From: Elusimicrobiota bacterium
GTDB lineage: Bacteria; Elusimicrobiota; Elusimicrobia; Elusimicrobiales; UBA9959
Direction of reading: 5' to 3'
Assembly (NCBI GenBank): GCA_003450815.1
Contig: DMES01000049.1
Location: 1 to 42,208 of the forward strand
Length of the DNA: 42,208 nt
Part shown: piece by piece, positions 1-8,321 of the stretch
How the letters are laid out: the number at the start of each line of letters is the position of its first letter
Position numbering within the stretch: the stretch's first letter is position 1
Made by a program: the position numbers and the translations under genes
The notes under the pieces: model-generated
What the model was told of the DNA's origin: nothing
Databases searched by the model: none
What the model saw: the letters and a program-made list of their open reading frames with translations, nothing else

Positions 1-4
1 ATGA

Positions 5-418
5 CTTTTTCAGTGCCCCCTACTTACCCGCGTGGACCATGATAAGCTGATGTCGCTGGTGGCGCGAAAAGTCAAAGACAAGCGGGTGTTAAGGCTCATC
101 AGGAAATATCTGGAATCCGGGGTGTTAGTGAATGGGATCAAGGTAAAGAATGAGAAAGGAACGCCGCAGGGCGGCCCTTTAAGCCCCTTACTTGCGAATA
201 TTTCTACAGCCGCACTTTTTTTGTAGTAGCAAAGCTTGCTTTGCCCTTTTACGCAGAGCAAGCTCTGCTACTACGCAGACATGTGAGAGACCAAAGGATT
301 TACCGAATATCGCCTCGTAAAGTGCGGCTGTAGAAATATAATGCTTGACGAGCTCGACAAGGAATTGGAGAGTCGCGGGCATAAGTTCTGCTGGTATGCC
401 GATGACTGCAAAGGCTAA
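5..418 (+). pseudogene. Group II intron reverse transcriptase/maturase fragment, interrupted by a MITE
   Basis: The reading frame from position 5 encodes a VDHDKL stretch followed by the RT block GTPQGGPLSPLLANI (about 140-200). The frame is then broken by a 136-bp insertion and resumes at 339-341 with MLDELDKELESRG and the catalytic YADD (395-406), stopping at 416-418. This order is that of LtrA-type intron-encoded proteins, where ANI is followed directly by MLDELDKEL. The 5' part of the RT domain and everything after YADDC (rest of RT, maturase and endonuclease domains) are missing. It is a dead remnant; no intron RNA domains were recognised around it. Confidence 0.85.
201..336. mobile_element. 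136-bp MITE with 18-bp perfect terminal inverted repeats
   Basis: The ends TTTCTACAGCCGCACTTT (201-218) and its exact complement (319-336) bound the element. Flanking TA dinucleotides at 199-200 and 337-338 are consistent with a TA target duplication: removing the element plus one TA restores the RT codons ANI-MLD. Inside is a second inverted repeat, 223-244 against 253-274, 22 nt with two mismatches. It encodes no transposase. TA duplication points to Tc1/mariner-IS630-type mobilisation in trans (inference). Confidence 0.85.
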
Positions 419-483
419 GAAAGATGAAAACCTTGAGAATTGCCGGCAGGGGCTTAAGTTAGCGCCATTCCACTATGTCTCAT

Positions 484-514
484 AAAAAAACAGCCCCGGC
501 TTCTATTCCGGGGC
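484..514 (-). terminator. Rho-independent terminator of the small secreted protein gene
   Basis: On the minus strand GCCCCGG and CCGGGGC (508-514 and 493-499) form a 7-bp GC stem with an 8-nt loop, followed two bases later by seven Ts (complement of 484-490). It lies about 30 nt past the stop of the 545-1042 gene. Confidence 0.8.
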
Positions 515-544
515 CGTGGCGATTTAGGGAGCGGGAGGCTTTCT

Positions 545-1042
545 TTAGCTTAGCTTTTTGATCTTAATGGGCAGTACGGGGATAGTGTCTTCGGCAAGTT
601 TACCTGAACTCATCACATTCACGCCGGCTGACAGAGTTTCCACGGTTTGTCCCGCCAGATTTATTTTCAGAGAGAAATTGTTTCCGCCGCAATTGACGAA
701 AGAAGCTGCAAGGACCGACATTCCTTCGTCAAGTTTATAAACCCCTTTGCAAACCACGTCTCCCGCCGGGTCCTGGCGGGTAATGGTCACATCATCAGCA
801 AGGACCATCCCAAGTTCAGCGAATTTGTACGGGGTGACCGCATATTTTCCCTTGATGGTTTCCGCGGTCAGGGGAGTGGTGGGTGTTGCAGCCGTTGGCA
901 CGGGTACAGGTACGGGTAGGACGGAATTTTCAAGGACTGAGGGCGAAACCGACGAGGTCAGGCTGAGCAGGGCGTTACCGGCGGCCAAAGCGGGGCCGGC
1001 GGTCAGAACTGTCGCAACCAGCGCATAAAAAAAATTCTTCAT
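545..1042 (-). CDS. Small secreted protein, unknown function
   Basis: 165 residues. The N-terminus has a short basic start, a hydrophobic core (about residues 4-16) and an ALA-AG cleavage-like site near residue 20, so it is probably exported. Residues about 41-60 are a Val/Pro/Thr linker (VPVPVPTAATPTTP). The rest looks like a small beta-rich domain with two cysteines (VVCKG, VNCGG) that could form a disulfide. A GGGG Shine-Dalgarno lies 9 nt before ATG and a clear terminator follows. It stands alone and is divergent from the phosphatase gene. I recognise no family. Confidence 0.7.
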   Translation of the reverse strand: MKNFFYALVATVLTAGPALAAGNALLSLTSSVSPSVLENSVLPVPVPVPTAATPTTPLTAETIKGKYAVTPYKFAELGMVLADDVTITRQDPAGDVVCKGVYKLDEGMSVLAASFVNCGGNNFSLKINLAGQTVETLSAGVNVMSSGKLAEDTIPVLPIKIKKLS

Positions 1043-1392
1043 AGGTAATTTCCCCTTTTTTTTATCATTAAAGCCGTTTAACCTACCGGCTTACATACAG
1101 TATAACTGAGAAAACTTGTAATACGCCTGAGCCCAAAGTCCCGGGCAGCGATAGCCTTTGGACTCCTTTTATTACCCAAAAGGCCTATGCTTGCGGGCGA
1201 TAAATGACCAATGGGCCTATAAAAACATAGGTCCAAGGCCTGGTTAGGACTTGTCCTTTTGGCCCTTGGTGGGGCTCACGGTTTTCTCTAAACTATAAAG
1301 GTAACACGATTGTGGGAGGTTGATAAGTATGGGCAACCCACCAACACTGGAAGAAAATAAAATTGCACTAACAAGTTGAATATGGCAACCTT
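1043..1392. other. Divergent intergenic region with stacked hairpins
   Basis: 350 bp between two divergent secreted-protein genes. Visible structure: CCAAAG/CTTTGG (about 1133-1161), GGGCCTAT/ATAGGTCC (1213-1220 with 1227-1234, one G-U pair), CCAAG/CTTGG (1233-1237 with 1265-1269) enclosing AGGA-CTTG-TCCT (1246-1249, 1254-1257). A TATAAA box lies near 1295 without a good -35. The hairpins could be a 5' leader of the phosphatase mRNA; I do not recognise a riboswitch class. Confidence 0.4.
1329..1379 (+). CDS. Possible 16-residue leader peptide
   Basis: ATG at 1329 is preceded by GGGAGG (1314-1319) at 9-nt spacing, a far better ribosome site than that of the phosphatase gene that starts 13 nt after its stop. 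The peptide would be MGNPPTLEENKIALTS. Its stop lies 13 nt before the phosphatase ATG, so it could couple translation to a gene lacking its own Shine-Dalgarno. It may equally be chance. Confidence 0.3.
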   Translation: MGNPPTLEENKIALTS

Positions 1393-2352
1393 ATGCTTAA
1401 AATCCTGAAAAACACCTGCAGCAGGCTGGCCCTGATCCCGGTATGTTTTTGCGCCTTATCTGTAGTGCCCGCAACGGCGGCCAGCGTCAACCCCGGAGTG
1501 GTGGAGATTGATTATCCCGGAGAATATGTAAGGATAATAGCCGTGAGCGATATTCACGGGATGTACGCTTCCCTACAGGTCATGTTAAGAAGCGCCCGTC
1601 TGATAGACACCGCAAACAACTGGACCGCCGGGAAAACCCTGCTGATAGTAGTCGGGGATTCCATAGACAAAGGTCCGGACAGTCTGGATACAATCGACCT
1701 CTGGATGCGTCTGCAGCAACAGGCCCCCTTATACGGCGGACGCCTCATACACTCGTTGGGTAATCACGAGGCCGAGTTTCTATCAGACCCTAAAAGGTCC
1801 AATAAGACGGCGGACTTCCGGGAAGAACTTAAGGCTAAAGGAGTGCGGCTGAAAGAATTAACCGTTCACGGCTACCCCCGGGCGGATTTTTTGTTTTCCA
1901 TGCCGGTTGCGGTGCGGGTCGGAAAATGGTTGTTCTGCCACTCCGGCCTGCTGCCGGATAAGAGCTGGCGCCATTTCACTGCGAAGGCGGCCGAGGTGGT
2001 TCAGAGCGGAAACTACGGCGCGAAGTTCCTTTCAGGAGCTGATTCCATTCTGGAAAACGGCAATTGGTGGATGGATTCTACCGGCAGAGGGATACTTGAA
2101 AGCCGGCTCTCCGACAACGACCTGTTTGGAGTAGTTTTCGGCCACAGGAGCAAGGCGCTCAACGCTGAAGGCAGGAATGCCATTTCCCAGGACCGGCGCC
2201 TTATAAAGATAGACAATGGAATGGCGCCCGAGGCCGGCGCCCATCCCGGCAGCCTGCTGGTTTTCCCTCATCCGGTCGATCTCAGTTCAGCGGCGCCTGC
2301 AAGTGTCCAGACCATACTGTCCGGCGGACTTCCTAAACCTCTGAGACCCTGA
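1393..2352 (+). CDS. Secreted calcineurin-like (PPP-type, Shelphs-like) phosphoesterase
   Basis: 319 residues. A signal peptide covers about residues 1-30 (hydrophobic core, ATAA). The metallophosphatase motifs follow in order: D53-I-H55-G, GDSIDKG 88-94 (family GDxxDRG), GNHE 123-126, CHSG with H183, and GHR with H251; IDNG near 273-276 resembles the PPP C-terminal segment. Two metal ions and phosphoester hydrolysis are expected, acting in the periplasm or outside the cell. The substrate (phosphoprotein or small phosphoester) cannot be told. No clear Shine-Dalgarno precedes the ATG; see the short upstream ORF. Confidence 0.85.
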   Translation: MLKILKNTCSRLALIPVCFCALSVVPATAASVNPGVVEIDYPGEYVRIIAVSDIHGMYASLQVMLRSARLIDTANNWTAGKTLLIVVGDSIDKGPDSLDTIDLWMRLQQQAPLYGGRLIHSLGNHEAEFLSDPKRSNKTADFREELKAKGVRLKELTVHGYPRADFLFSMPVAVRVGKWLFCHSGLLPDKSWRHFTAKAAEVVQSGNYGAKFLSGADSILENGNWWMDSTGRGILESRLSDNDLFGVVFGHRSKALNAEGRNAISQDRRLIKIDNGMAPEAGAHPGSLLVFPHPVDLSSAAPASVQTILSGGLPKPLRP

Positions 2353-2416
2353 CAATCAAGGGGGGTGCTTTTTTGGCGCACAGCAACTTTACGCGGGAAT
2401 TTCAGCTGTTATTCAG

Positions 2417-4000
2417 TCACGAAATCGGCGCTACTGGTTTTTCCTGCTGGTGTTTTAGACGCTTTTTTTTGTTGTTAGGGAAGCAATGCTTTCTGCCGGA
2501 AAACCAGTGTCCGGAGCGAAGCGTCGCTAAATTGCGTAAAGCCTTAGGATCTCCTGGATTTATTTTCAGTTCCTTTTCAAATTCCTGCTCAGCCAGGGCC
2601 GTTTCCTCCCTATCGGCGTAAATAATCCCAAGGTTGTTATGAACAATAGGCTCGTACGGATTTATTTCAAAGGCTATGCGGTACTGCCTTTCAGCCGCTG
2701 AAGGTGAATTTCCCAGATAGTAAGACAAACCCAGGTTTAGGCGGGCGGCGGAGGCGGAAGGCGCTTCTTCCACTGCACGCTCCCAAAAAAAAATCCGGTT
2801 GGAAAAATTATAGCTGTGCAGGAATGAAATACAGGCGAAAGACATAAGTATGAGGATCGAGGCGATCCTGGTTTTTGGCTGCAGGAAATCCAGGTCTTTA
2901 ACCCATTTTAATTCAGATAGAAATATCAAAAAACCGGCAAGCGGAAGGCATAGGCGATGTTCCCACACATACGCAATACCTGGAGATCCCTTGGTTACCA
3001 GGATGGCCGGCAGTATAAAAAGCGTATACCAGAGCAGGCCGAACCAGAGAATGTTTTTATGTGTTCTGATTGAAGGAGCGAGAACCGCTGCTAACAATGC
3101 GGCGGCGGCAAGTCCGTACCCGAAATTCGCTTCCGGCAGCGCCGGCCAAACCTCCGGCTTAAACGGAAAAATAGTTTTGCCGAGCATCACAAGCAGGGCC
3201 GGCATATTTAAAAAAAGGTTGCGTATTATCGCCAATCCCAATGTCGGCGCGTGAGTGAGGCTTGCGGTGCGAGCCAGGAACCAGATCAGAAGGACGAGCG
3301 CGGAACCTGCCGTGACAGCCAGGGAGACGCGCCGGGAGACTTTTCCAGGGAAAACTCGTGTCATATAAAACCCGGTCAAGAGGGGAAATGCGACGGCTGT
3401 TTCCTTTGTGAAAATTGCGGCCATAAAAAAAAATAAATATCCGGCGAACGCGGGTTTGGAGGAACTTTCAAGAAATTTCAGAAAATTAATGAAAGATACA
3501 AGCACGAAAATGAGAAGTAAAGAATCGTTACGGCCTGGAATCCATGCCACAGCTTGTGTAAGGGTTGGGTGGTACAGGAACAGCATGGAAAGCATAAAAG
3601 CCAGTATCCTGCTTCTCCCTAGCCTGACCAGCAGAAGGAAAATCAGTGCAGCCGCTGCCGAGAACAATAGTATGTTGGTGAGGTGAAAAAAAAAGAACAA
3701 TGGCCCTCCCAGCAGGGTATCAACCATAAAGGAAACATTCAGCAGCGGCCGGTAAAAGAGACCCGCGCCGGACATAAAAACATCTGATGAAAAGATTTTT
3801 CCTATATTCAACGCGGTTGAAAGTAGCTGCCGGTTCCCCAGGAGGAGCATGTCATCGTCAAACCCAGAAATGTCGAAGGAGAGTGTGTGGGCGTACAGCA
3901 GAAATCCCAGTGCAAATATTAGCTGGTACGGCCTCCATCCTTCAAGAGTGAATAAATCCGCCCCGGCCTTTACGGTCTCATCTTTATTAGCTGTAGTCAT
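2417..4000 (-). CDS. Multipass membrane protein with C-terminal TPR repeats (TMTC/GT-C-like)
   Basis: 527 residues. About ten hydrophobic segments run from residue 27 to about 400. The loop GFDDDMLLLGN after the first segment and AWIPGRNDSLLLI further on match the acidic loop and GRxD motif of TMTC/GT-C glycosyltransferases that use polyprenyl-phosphate sugars. Residues about 420-495 hold two tetratricopeptide repeats (ARLNLGLSYYLG, VHNNLGIIYADRE). The basic C-terminal tail is unusual. It is the last gene of a minus-strand group, 3 nt after the barrel gene. O-glycosylation of exported proteins is an inference. Confidence 0.75.
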   Translation of the reverse strand: MTTANKDETVKAGADLFTLEGWRPYQLIFALGFLLYAHTLSFDISGFDDDMLLLGNRQLLSTALNIGKIFSSDVFMSGAGLFYRPLLNVSFMVDTLLGGPLFFFFHLTNILLFSAAAALIFLLLVRLGRSRILAFMLSMLFLYHPTLTQAVAWIPGRNDSLLLIFVLVSFINFLKFLESSSKPAFAGYLFFFMAAIFTKETAVAFPLLTGFYMTRVFPGKVSRRVSLAVTAGSALVLLIWFLARTASLTHAPTLGLAIIRNLFLNMPALLVMLGKTIFPFKPEVWPALPEANFGYGLAAAALLAAVLAPSIRTHKNILWFGLLWYTLFILPAILVTKGSPGIAYVWEHRLCLPLAGFLIFLSELKWVKDLDFLQPKTRIASILILMSFACISFLHSYNFSNRIFFWERAVEEAPSASAARLNLGLSYYLGNSPSAAERQYRIAFEINPYEPIVHNNLGIIYADREETALAEQEFEKELKINPGDPKALRNLATLRSGHWFSGRKHCFPNNKKKRLKHQQEKPVAPIS

Positions 4001-4003
4001 GGG

Positions 4004-5293
4004 TTAGAAAGGATAGCCCACCTTTATAATCGTGTTGGTTCCTTCGGAGCCGAATGCGAAGTCAAGCGTGGCCACCACCTGCGGCCGTATCAGCAGACGC
4101 AGCGCCATGCCGGGGCTCCATTTGAGGTTGCGGGAACTTAATTTTGAAAGTTCCGGAAATACCGTGCCGACATCCAGAAAAGGCGATATTTCCACTTCGC
4201 TGATAAATTTCATGAACGGCGAGCGCGAAAGCGTTATGCGCTCTTCTATATTTACAACAAAACGCCCTCGGTCGGTGAAGCGGCCTTCTCCCGCCATACG
4301 AAGGCCGGTGGATTCTCCCAACTGCGGCATAGCGTAGAAAGGCAGCGTTTCGCCTTTTTGTTCCTGGAGCAGGCAGTGCATGGCGGTCACAAAACGTCCC
4401 TCTTCCTTATAGTTGTAGTACTGCTTGATCTCCGCGGTGTAGAGGCTGTAAGAATAATCGGACAGGAATGCTTTTGACGAAAAGGCTCCGGAAAGCGAGG
4501 CGTAGGTGCCTATTTTCGGCAGTGAGGGATGGTCCGTGCTGTCGTAAAGCAGGGCCAGACGGTGGACGACAAAGTCATTGTCCTGCGCCGCTGGTATAAA
4601 GGCTGCGGGAAAACTGTCGGCCAGCTGCGGCACGCCCGCCACAGGGCCCCTTGAAATGCTTTGAGCGTAATAAGAATGGGTAAAGTTTATATACAGGTTG
4701 TTAAGCAAAGGCGACTCAAGACCTATTTCCTCCCCCCGCTGGCGCAGCGCATAGTTCGCCTTGGAACTTTTTGAAGAAGAGGGGCCATAACCGTAAAAAG
4801 AGGGTTTGCCTGTTATCCAGTCGCGGGCTTCCGCGTGCAGGCGCAGGCGGTTGCCCCAAAAATCCGGCGCGGAATATATAAAAATGAAGTCTTTTTCAAC
4901 ATGCTGTGACAAGGACGCGCGTAAAACAACAAGACGTTTTTCGTTTGGAAAGATGTAATAGCGCCAGGTAAGCGTGGCGCCCAGGTTGCGGTTATAGTTC
5001 AGTGACGGCATAAATACCGCTTTCACGGTCTGGTTCTTTTTGTTTCTTATGGCCATTATGGGCATTACGCCGTAGGCGGCCCCCATGTCTTTGCTGGACT
5101 CTATTACCGGCAGAATTATCAGAGGTCCATTGGCGGTTTCAATGGAAATCTTGCTTATCAGCCGGCCAAACAGGTTCTCCCGGTAAGCTGTGGCCGGCGG
5201 TTCCAGCGGCTTGATTATTCCAATGGTTTGGGCGCGGGCGGAGGAGGTATGGAAAAGACACAGGGTGAGCAGGATGGGGAGCGCAAAATGCAA
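4004..5293 (-). CDS. Omp85/BamA-like outer-membrane barrel without POTRA domains
   Basis: 430 residues from a TTG start. A signal peptide (LPILLTLCLFHTSSARAQ) is followed by beta-strand-rich sequence ending in a terminal aromatic (VGYPF), as in outer-membrane barrels. LSYDS/LLYDSTDHPSLPKIG, the RFTDRGRFV segment and the closing strands resemble the surface-antigen D15 C-terminal domain. No POTRA repeats precede it. The TTG at 5293 has GAGGA 7 nt upstream. The ATG at 5359 and GTG at 5368 lie in or before a heptad repeat, lack a Shine-Dalgarno and would put a low-complexity head before the signal peptide, so I prefer TTG. Confidence 0.75.
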   Translation of the reverse strand: MHFALPILLTLCLFHTSSARAQTIGIIKPLEPPATAYRENLFGRLISKISIETANGPLIILPVIESSKDMGAAYGVMPIMAIRNKKNQTVKAVFMPSLNYNRNLGATLTWRYYIFPNEKRLVVLRASLSQHVEKDFIFIYSAPDFWGNRLRLHAEARDWITGKPSFYGYGPSSSKSSKANYALRQRGEEIGLESPLLNNLYINFTHSYYAQSISRGPVAGVPQLADSFPAAFIPAAQDNDFVVHRLALLYDSTDHPSLPKIGTYASLSGAFSSKAFLSDYSYSLYTAEIKQYYNYKEEGRFVTAMHCLLQEQKGETLPFYAMPQLGESTGLRMAGEGRFTDRGRFVVNIEERITLSRSPFMKFISEVEISPFLDVGTVFPELSKLSSRNLKWSPGMALRLLIRPQVVATLDFAFGSEGTNTIIKVGYPF

Positions 5294-5308
5294 AAAGAGT
5301 TCCTCATT

Positions 5309-5354
5309 CCCGCACCCTCTACCCTCTACCCTATGCCCTATACCCTTACGCGGG
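5309..5354 (-). repeat. Heptad-word repeat, CCCTATA family, after nadE stop
   Basis: Five heptads in register: ACCCTCT ACCCTCT, ACCCTAT, GCCCTAT, ACCCTTA, bounded by CCCGC (5309-5313) and GCGGG (5350-5354). Read on the gene strand it is the G/A-rich word arm placed directly after the nadE stop, overlapping the possible 5' end of the barrel gene. Confidence 0.8.
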
Positions 5355-5364
5355 TTCATGTGTG

Positions 5365-7011
5365 TCACGAAATGAAATCCATGGCTTTTGCCAACGGCAT
5401 TTTTCTGCCGGAGCCGAAGGATTTTTCCGAGACCTTAAGCCCGGTCGGCAGCTGCTTGCGCTTGTATTCGTTGGCTTCAAGCCGCTTTAACAGCGCAATC
5501 ACTGTTTCCTTGCCAAGGCCCAGAATGCCGGCTATCTCCGACGGTGTTTTGTTCCGTTCAATATATAGCCGTATCAGGCGGTCAAGGAGCTTGTATTGCG
5601 GCAGGTCGTCCGAGTCCTTCTGGCCCGGCTTTAATTCCGCGGTAGGCGGCCTGAGGATTATGGAGCGCGGTATTAATCTCCCTGTTGAATTCAGCCAGTC
5701 TGACACGGCGTAAACATCTTCTTTCACAAGATCGGCCAGCGGGGCTAATGCTCCGGCGGTATCGCCGTAAAGGGTGCAATATCCCATGGCAATTTCAGAC
5801 TTGTTGCCGGTTACAAGCGCCAGCGCCCCGTCAATGTTCGCGCGGGCCATTAAAAGTGTGCCGCGTGCGCGCGACTGGAGGTTTTGCATATAAAGCGGCA
5901 CTCCTTTATTCCGCGCGCCTCCCAATGTCTTACAGAACGCCGAATAGATGTTCTTTATCGGCAGTATTTCCGAGTTTATGCCCAGATTCTTTACCAGTTC
6001 CAGAGCGTCTGAAACGCTTTGAGCGGAAGTAAAAGGCGACGGCATGAGAAGGGCTGTGACATTGCCGGGTCCAAGCGCGCGCGCGGCCAGCGCCGCCACA
6101 ACAGCCGAATCTATGCCGCCGCTTAGTCCCAGCACTGCTTTTGAATGGCCTGACTTAAGGAAATAATCTCTGATGCCTAGCGTAAGAGCCAACCCCAGTT
6201 CCTCGCCTTTCGGGGGCAGGATAAATTCAAGTCGTCCGTGCCCCCGCGCAGTATCAGCCAGTATAAGGTCTTCCCTGAAAGAAAGCGCTTTGGCCGCAAG
6301 GAAGCCTTTGGCGTCCAGAATAAAACTGTTGCCGTCAAAGATAAGTTCGTCGTTGGCGCCGGTCTGGTTGGCGTAAACAATGATTTTTCCTGTTTTTTTC
6401 GCCAGGTTTGAAAGGATATTGAAGCGCTTCGCTGTTTTGCCGTAATAATAAGGAGAGGCGGAAATATTTATGATGATATCCGCTTTTCCCGCGCTCAGTG
6501 TTTCAGCGGGGTTGTTCCTGTAAAGCAATCGTTTGGGCAGAAGCTCAGTGCCTGCCCAGATGTCTTCGCAGATGGTCAACCCCAGCTTTTGGCCGTTAAA
6601 TATAACCGGCCTATTTTCTCCGGCCGGCTCAAAATAGCGCGCTTCGTCAAAAATATCATAGGTGGGCAGAAGCGACTTGGCCCTGAGCGCGATGACCTTC
6701 CCTCCGGCCACAAGCGCGGCGCAGTTCAACAGCGCCTTGCCTTTTGGGGAAGGGTTGAAATCCACGCAGCCTACTACGATAGCGGTTTTAATTCTGAAAG
6801 CGGCAAGTTTTTTAAGGGCTGTCAGATTCGCTTTTATGAAGTCTTCGCGCTCCAGCAGGTCCAGCGGCGGATAACCGGTCAGCGTCAGTTCGGGGAAAAC
6901 AGAAATTTCCGCGCCGGCCGAGGCCGCCGCCAGGGCGAATTTCTTTATGCGGGCCAGGTTGCCCTCAATGTCACCCACTTTCGGATTTATCTGTGCTACG
7001 GCTATTTTCAT
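5365..7011 (-). CDS. nadE: Glutamine-dependent NAD+ synthetase
   Basis: 548 residues, two domains. Residues 1-270 are the nitrilase-fold glutaminase with the catalytic triad E41 (FPELTLTGYPP), K112 (AKSLLPTYD) and C148 (TICEDIW), which feeds ammonia to the C-terminal synthetase. The synthetase has the PP-loop LSGGIDS at 296-302 and amidates deamido-NAD with ATP. Length and motifs are normal for the glutamine-using form. First gene of a minus-strand group that continues into the barrel and TPR membrane proteins; the relation is probably only transcriptional. Confidence 0.96.
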   Translation of the reverse strand: MKIAVAQINPKVGDIEGNLARIKKFALAAASAGAEISVFPELTLTGYPPLDLLEREDFIKANLTALKKLAAFRIKTAIVVGCVDFNPSPKGKALLNCAALVAGGKVIALRAKSLLPTYDIFDEARYFEPAGENRPVIFNGQKLGLTICEDIWAGTELLPKRLLYRNNPAETLSAGKADIIINISASPYYYGKTAKRFNILSNLAKKTGKIIVYANQTGANDELIFDGNSFILDAKGFLAAKALSFREDLILADTARGHGRLEFILPPKGEELGLALTLGIRDYFLKSGHSKAVLGLSGGIDSAVVAALAARALGPGNVTALLMPSPFTSAQSVSDALELVKNLGINSEILPIKNIYSAFCKTLGGARNKGVPLYMQNLQSRARGTLLMARANIDGALALVTGNKSEIAMGYCTLYGDTAGALAPLADLVKEDVYAVSDWLNSTGRLIPRSIILRPPTAELKPGQKDSDDLPQYKLLDRLIRLYIERNKTPSEIAGILGLGKETVIALLKRLEANEYKRKQLPTGLKVSEKSFGSGRKMPLAKAMDFIS

Positions 7012-7041
7012 ATTTTTTCTTAGCTGTTGTCCGCATTCCGG

Positions 7042-7072
7042 TTTCTGACTCCTATATTCTGACTTCTGTCGG
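7042..7072 (-). repeat. Heptad-word repeat, CAGAAGT family (single arm)
   Basis: TTCTGAC TCCTATA TTCTGAC TTCTGTC on the plus strand, four units in 7-nt register. Same words as the complement arm of the hairpin between infB and rbfA. Confidence 0.75.
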
Positions 7073-7128
7073 CATTAAAGTATAGGAAATATAAGGCAAC
7101 CATGTAAAAAAGCAGTCATGGCGGGCCA

Positions 7129-7158
7129 TTGAACAGGATTCACAGAATATGATATTAT
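7129..7158 (+). promoter_or_regulatory. Probable sigma-70 type promoter of rpsB-tsf
   Basis: TTGAAC (7129-7134), 18-nt spacer, TATTAT (7153-7158) in an A/T-rich stretch. It would give an rpsB leader of about 150 nt. Confidence 0.55.
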
Positions 7159-7200
7159 AAATACACTGAAATCCTGCTCCGAGCGGCCTGTTGCGCCGCA

Positions 7201-7270
7201 AGCTGCAAGTCAAAGGGCACGAGGAAATAAGAAGCAGGTTGGTTTTTACTTGTGACCTGAGACTTGCACA
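7201..7270 (+). repeat. Heptad-word hairpin, GTCACAA family, in rpsB leader
   Basis: Degenerate left arm (GCAAGTCAAAGGGCAC) and clearer right arm ACTTGTG ACCTGAG ACTTGCA (about 7248-7268). It is the most decayed copy of this family in the window. Confidence 0.55.
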
Positions 7271-7316
7271 AGAGGGCGGGAAAAGAAACGCTGTGGTGCG
7301 GAGGGAGATAAACTAA

Positions 7317-8186
7317 ATGTTAAACATATCAATGAAAAGTATGCTGGAAGCAGGAGTGCATTTCGGTCATCAGACCTATAGATGGAATCCAAAAATGTCC
7401 CGCTATATATTCGGGGAGAGAAACGGGATACACATTCTGGATTTGCAGAAAACTGTGAAGGAAATAAAGAAAACTTATAATTTTGTTAAAGATTGCGCCA
7501 AGGAAGGCAAACGCTTTCTTTTTGTGGGCACCAAGAAACAGGCCAGGGATATACTCAAAGAAGAGGCCGAGAGGGCTAATGTTCCCTGCGTTTATGAAAA
7601 ATGGCTCGGAGGCACGCTTACCAATTTTGAGACCATTAAAAAGTCCGTTAAAAGGCTGGAAGAACTGGAAAAGATGGAGAACGACGGTCTTTTCCGCGTC
7701 ATGTCAAAAAAAGAAGTTTCCCGCCTGACTAAAGAAAAAAACCGGATGTTGAAATTGCTCACTGGCATACGCCACATGAAAAATCTGCCTGAAGTTGTTT
7801 TTATCATCGATCCAATTGAAGAAAACAACGCCCTTAGAGAGGCTAAAAAACTTGGCATAACGCTGGTTGGTGTCTGCGACACAAATTGTGATCCAGATAT
7901 GCTTGACTGGCCCATTCCAGGCAATGACGACGCCGCGCGCTCCATACGGCTTTTCTGCGCCACTATGGCAGACGCCGTGATAGACGGACGCGCCGAAGCG
8001 GAAGCTGCTAAAGCCCCCGCTGTTCAGCCTGCGGAGCTTCCCGTGGAGCAGCAGGCGGAACTTCAGCCCCCTGATTTCACGGCCACCGGGCAGCCCGTTA
8101 TCGAAGAACAGCCGGTCCAGGATGAACAGCCTGCCGTTGAGGCTCCACTGGGAATGCCGGTTGAGTCCGTAAATACCGAGGAATAA
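7317..8186 (+). CDS. rpsB: 30S ribosomal protein S2
   Basis: 289 residues. The N-terminal MLEAGVHFGHQTYRWNPKM and the core signatures IFGERNGIHILDLQKT, LFVGTKKQA, WLGGTLTNFETI and IPGNDDAARSI are those of S2, which sits on the 30S head and helps S1 bind. After about residue 225 comes an acidic Pro/Gln/Glu-rich tail (repeated EEQPVQDEQP type) of some 60 residues, longer than in E. coli S2 and probably disordered. GGAGG at 7300-7304 precedes ATG. It begins the rpsB-tsf-pyrH-frr order conserved in bacteria. Confidence 0.98.
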   Translation: MLNISMKSMLEAGVHFGHQTYRWNPKMSRYIFGERNGIHILDLQKTVKEIKKTYNFVKDCAKEGKRFLFVGTKKQARDILKEEAERANVPCVYEKWLGGTLTNFETIKKSVKRLEELEKMENDGLFRVMSKKEVSRLTKEKNRMLKLLTGIRHMKNLPEVVFIIDPIEENNALREAKKLGITLVGVCDTNCDPDMLDWPIPGNDDAARSIRLFCATMADAVIDGRAEAEAAKAPAVQPAELPVEQQAELQPPDFTATGQPVIEEQPVQDEQPAVEAPLGMPVESVNTEE

Positions 8187-8211
8187 ACCGCCCTCTTAAA
8201 TGTGCACCCAG

Positions 8212-8238
8212 ACTCCCCGCCAGGCAGCGGGGAGTTTT
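8212..8238 (+). terminator. Hairpin with short T run between rpsB and tsf
   Basis: ACTCCCCGC (8212-8220) and GCGGGGAGT (8227-8235) form a perfect 9-bp stem with a 6-nt loop. The stem ends in T and only three further Ts follow, so partial termination (lower tsf than rpsB) is likely rather than a full stop. Confidence 0.65.
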
Positions 8239-8321
8239 AACCGAAGGCTGCCCAATATAAAACGGTTTCAGTTGAGATTACAGGTTAATTCAATTTCATA
8301 ATCCCTCCTAAGGAGAATATC

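Larger units (their letters stand above)
7012..7316. other. nadE/rpsB divergent intergenic region
   Basis: 305 bp holding a single-arm heptad repeat of the CAGAAGT family (7042-7072), the rpsB promoter (7129-7158), a GCGGC/GCCGC hairpin near 7187-7200, and a two-armed GTCACAA-type repeat (7201-7270) in the rpsB leader. No coding sequence was seen. The leader could carry S2 autoregulation, but I recognise no known S2 RNA motif. Confidence 0.6.

Noticed and set aside
2373..2621. Plus-strand ORF overlapping the TPR membrane protein
   Set aside because: It runs antisense through the C-terminus of the membrane-protein gene and has no recognisable features.
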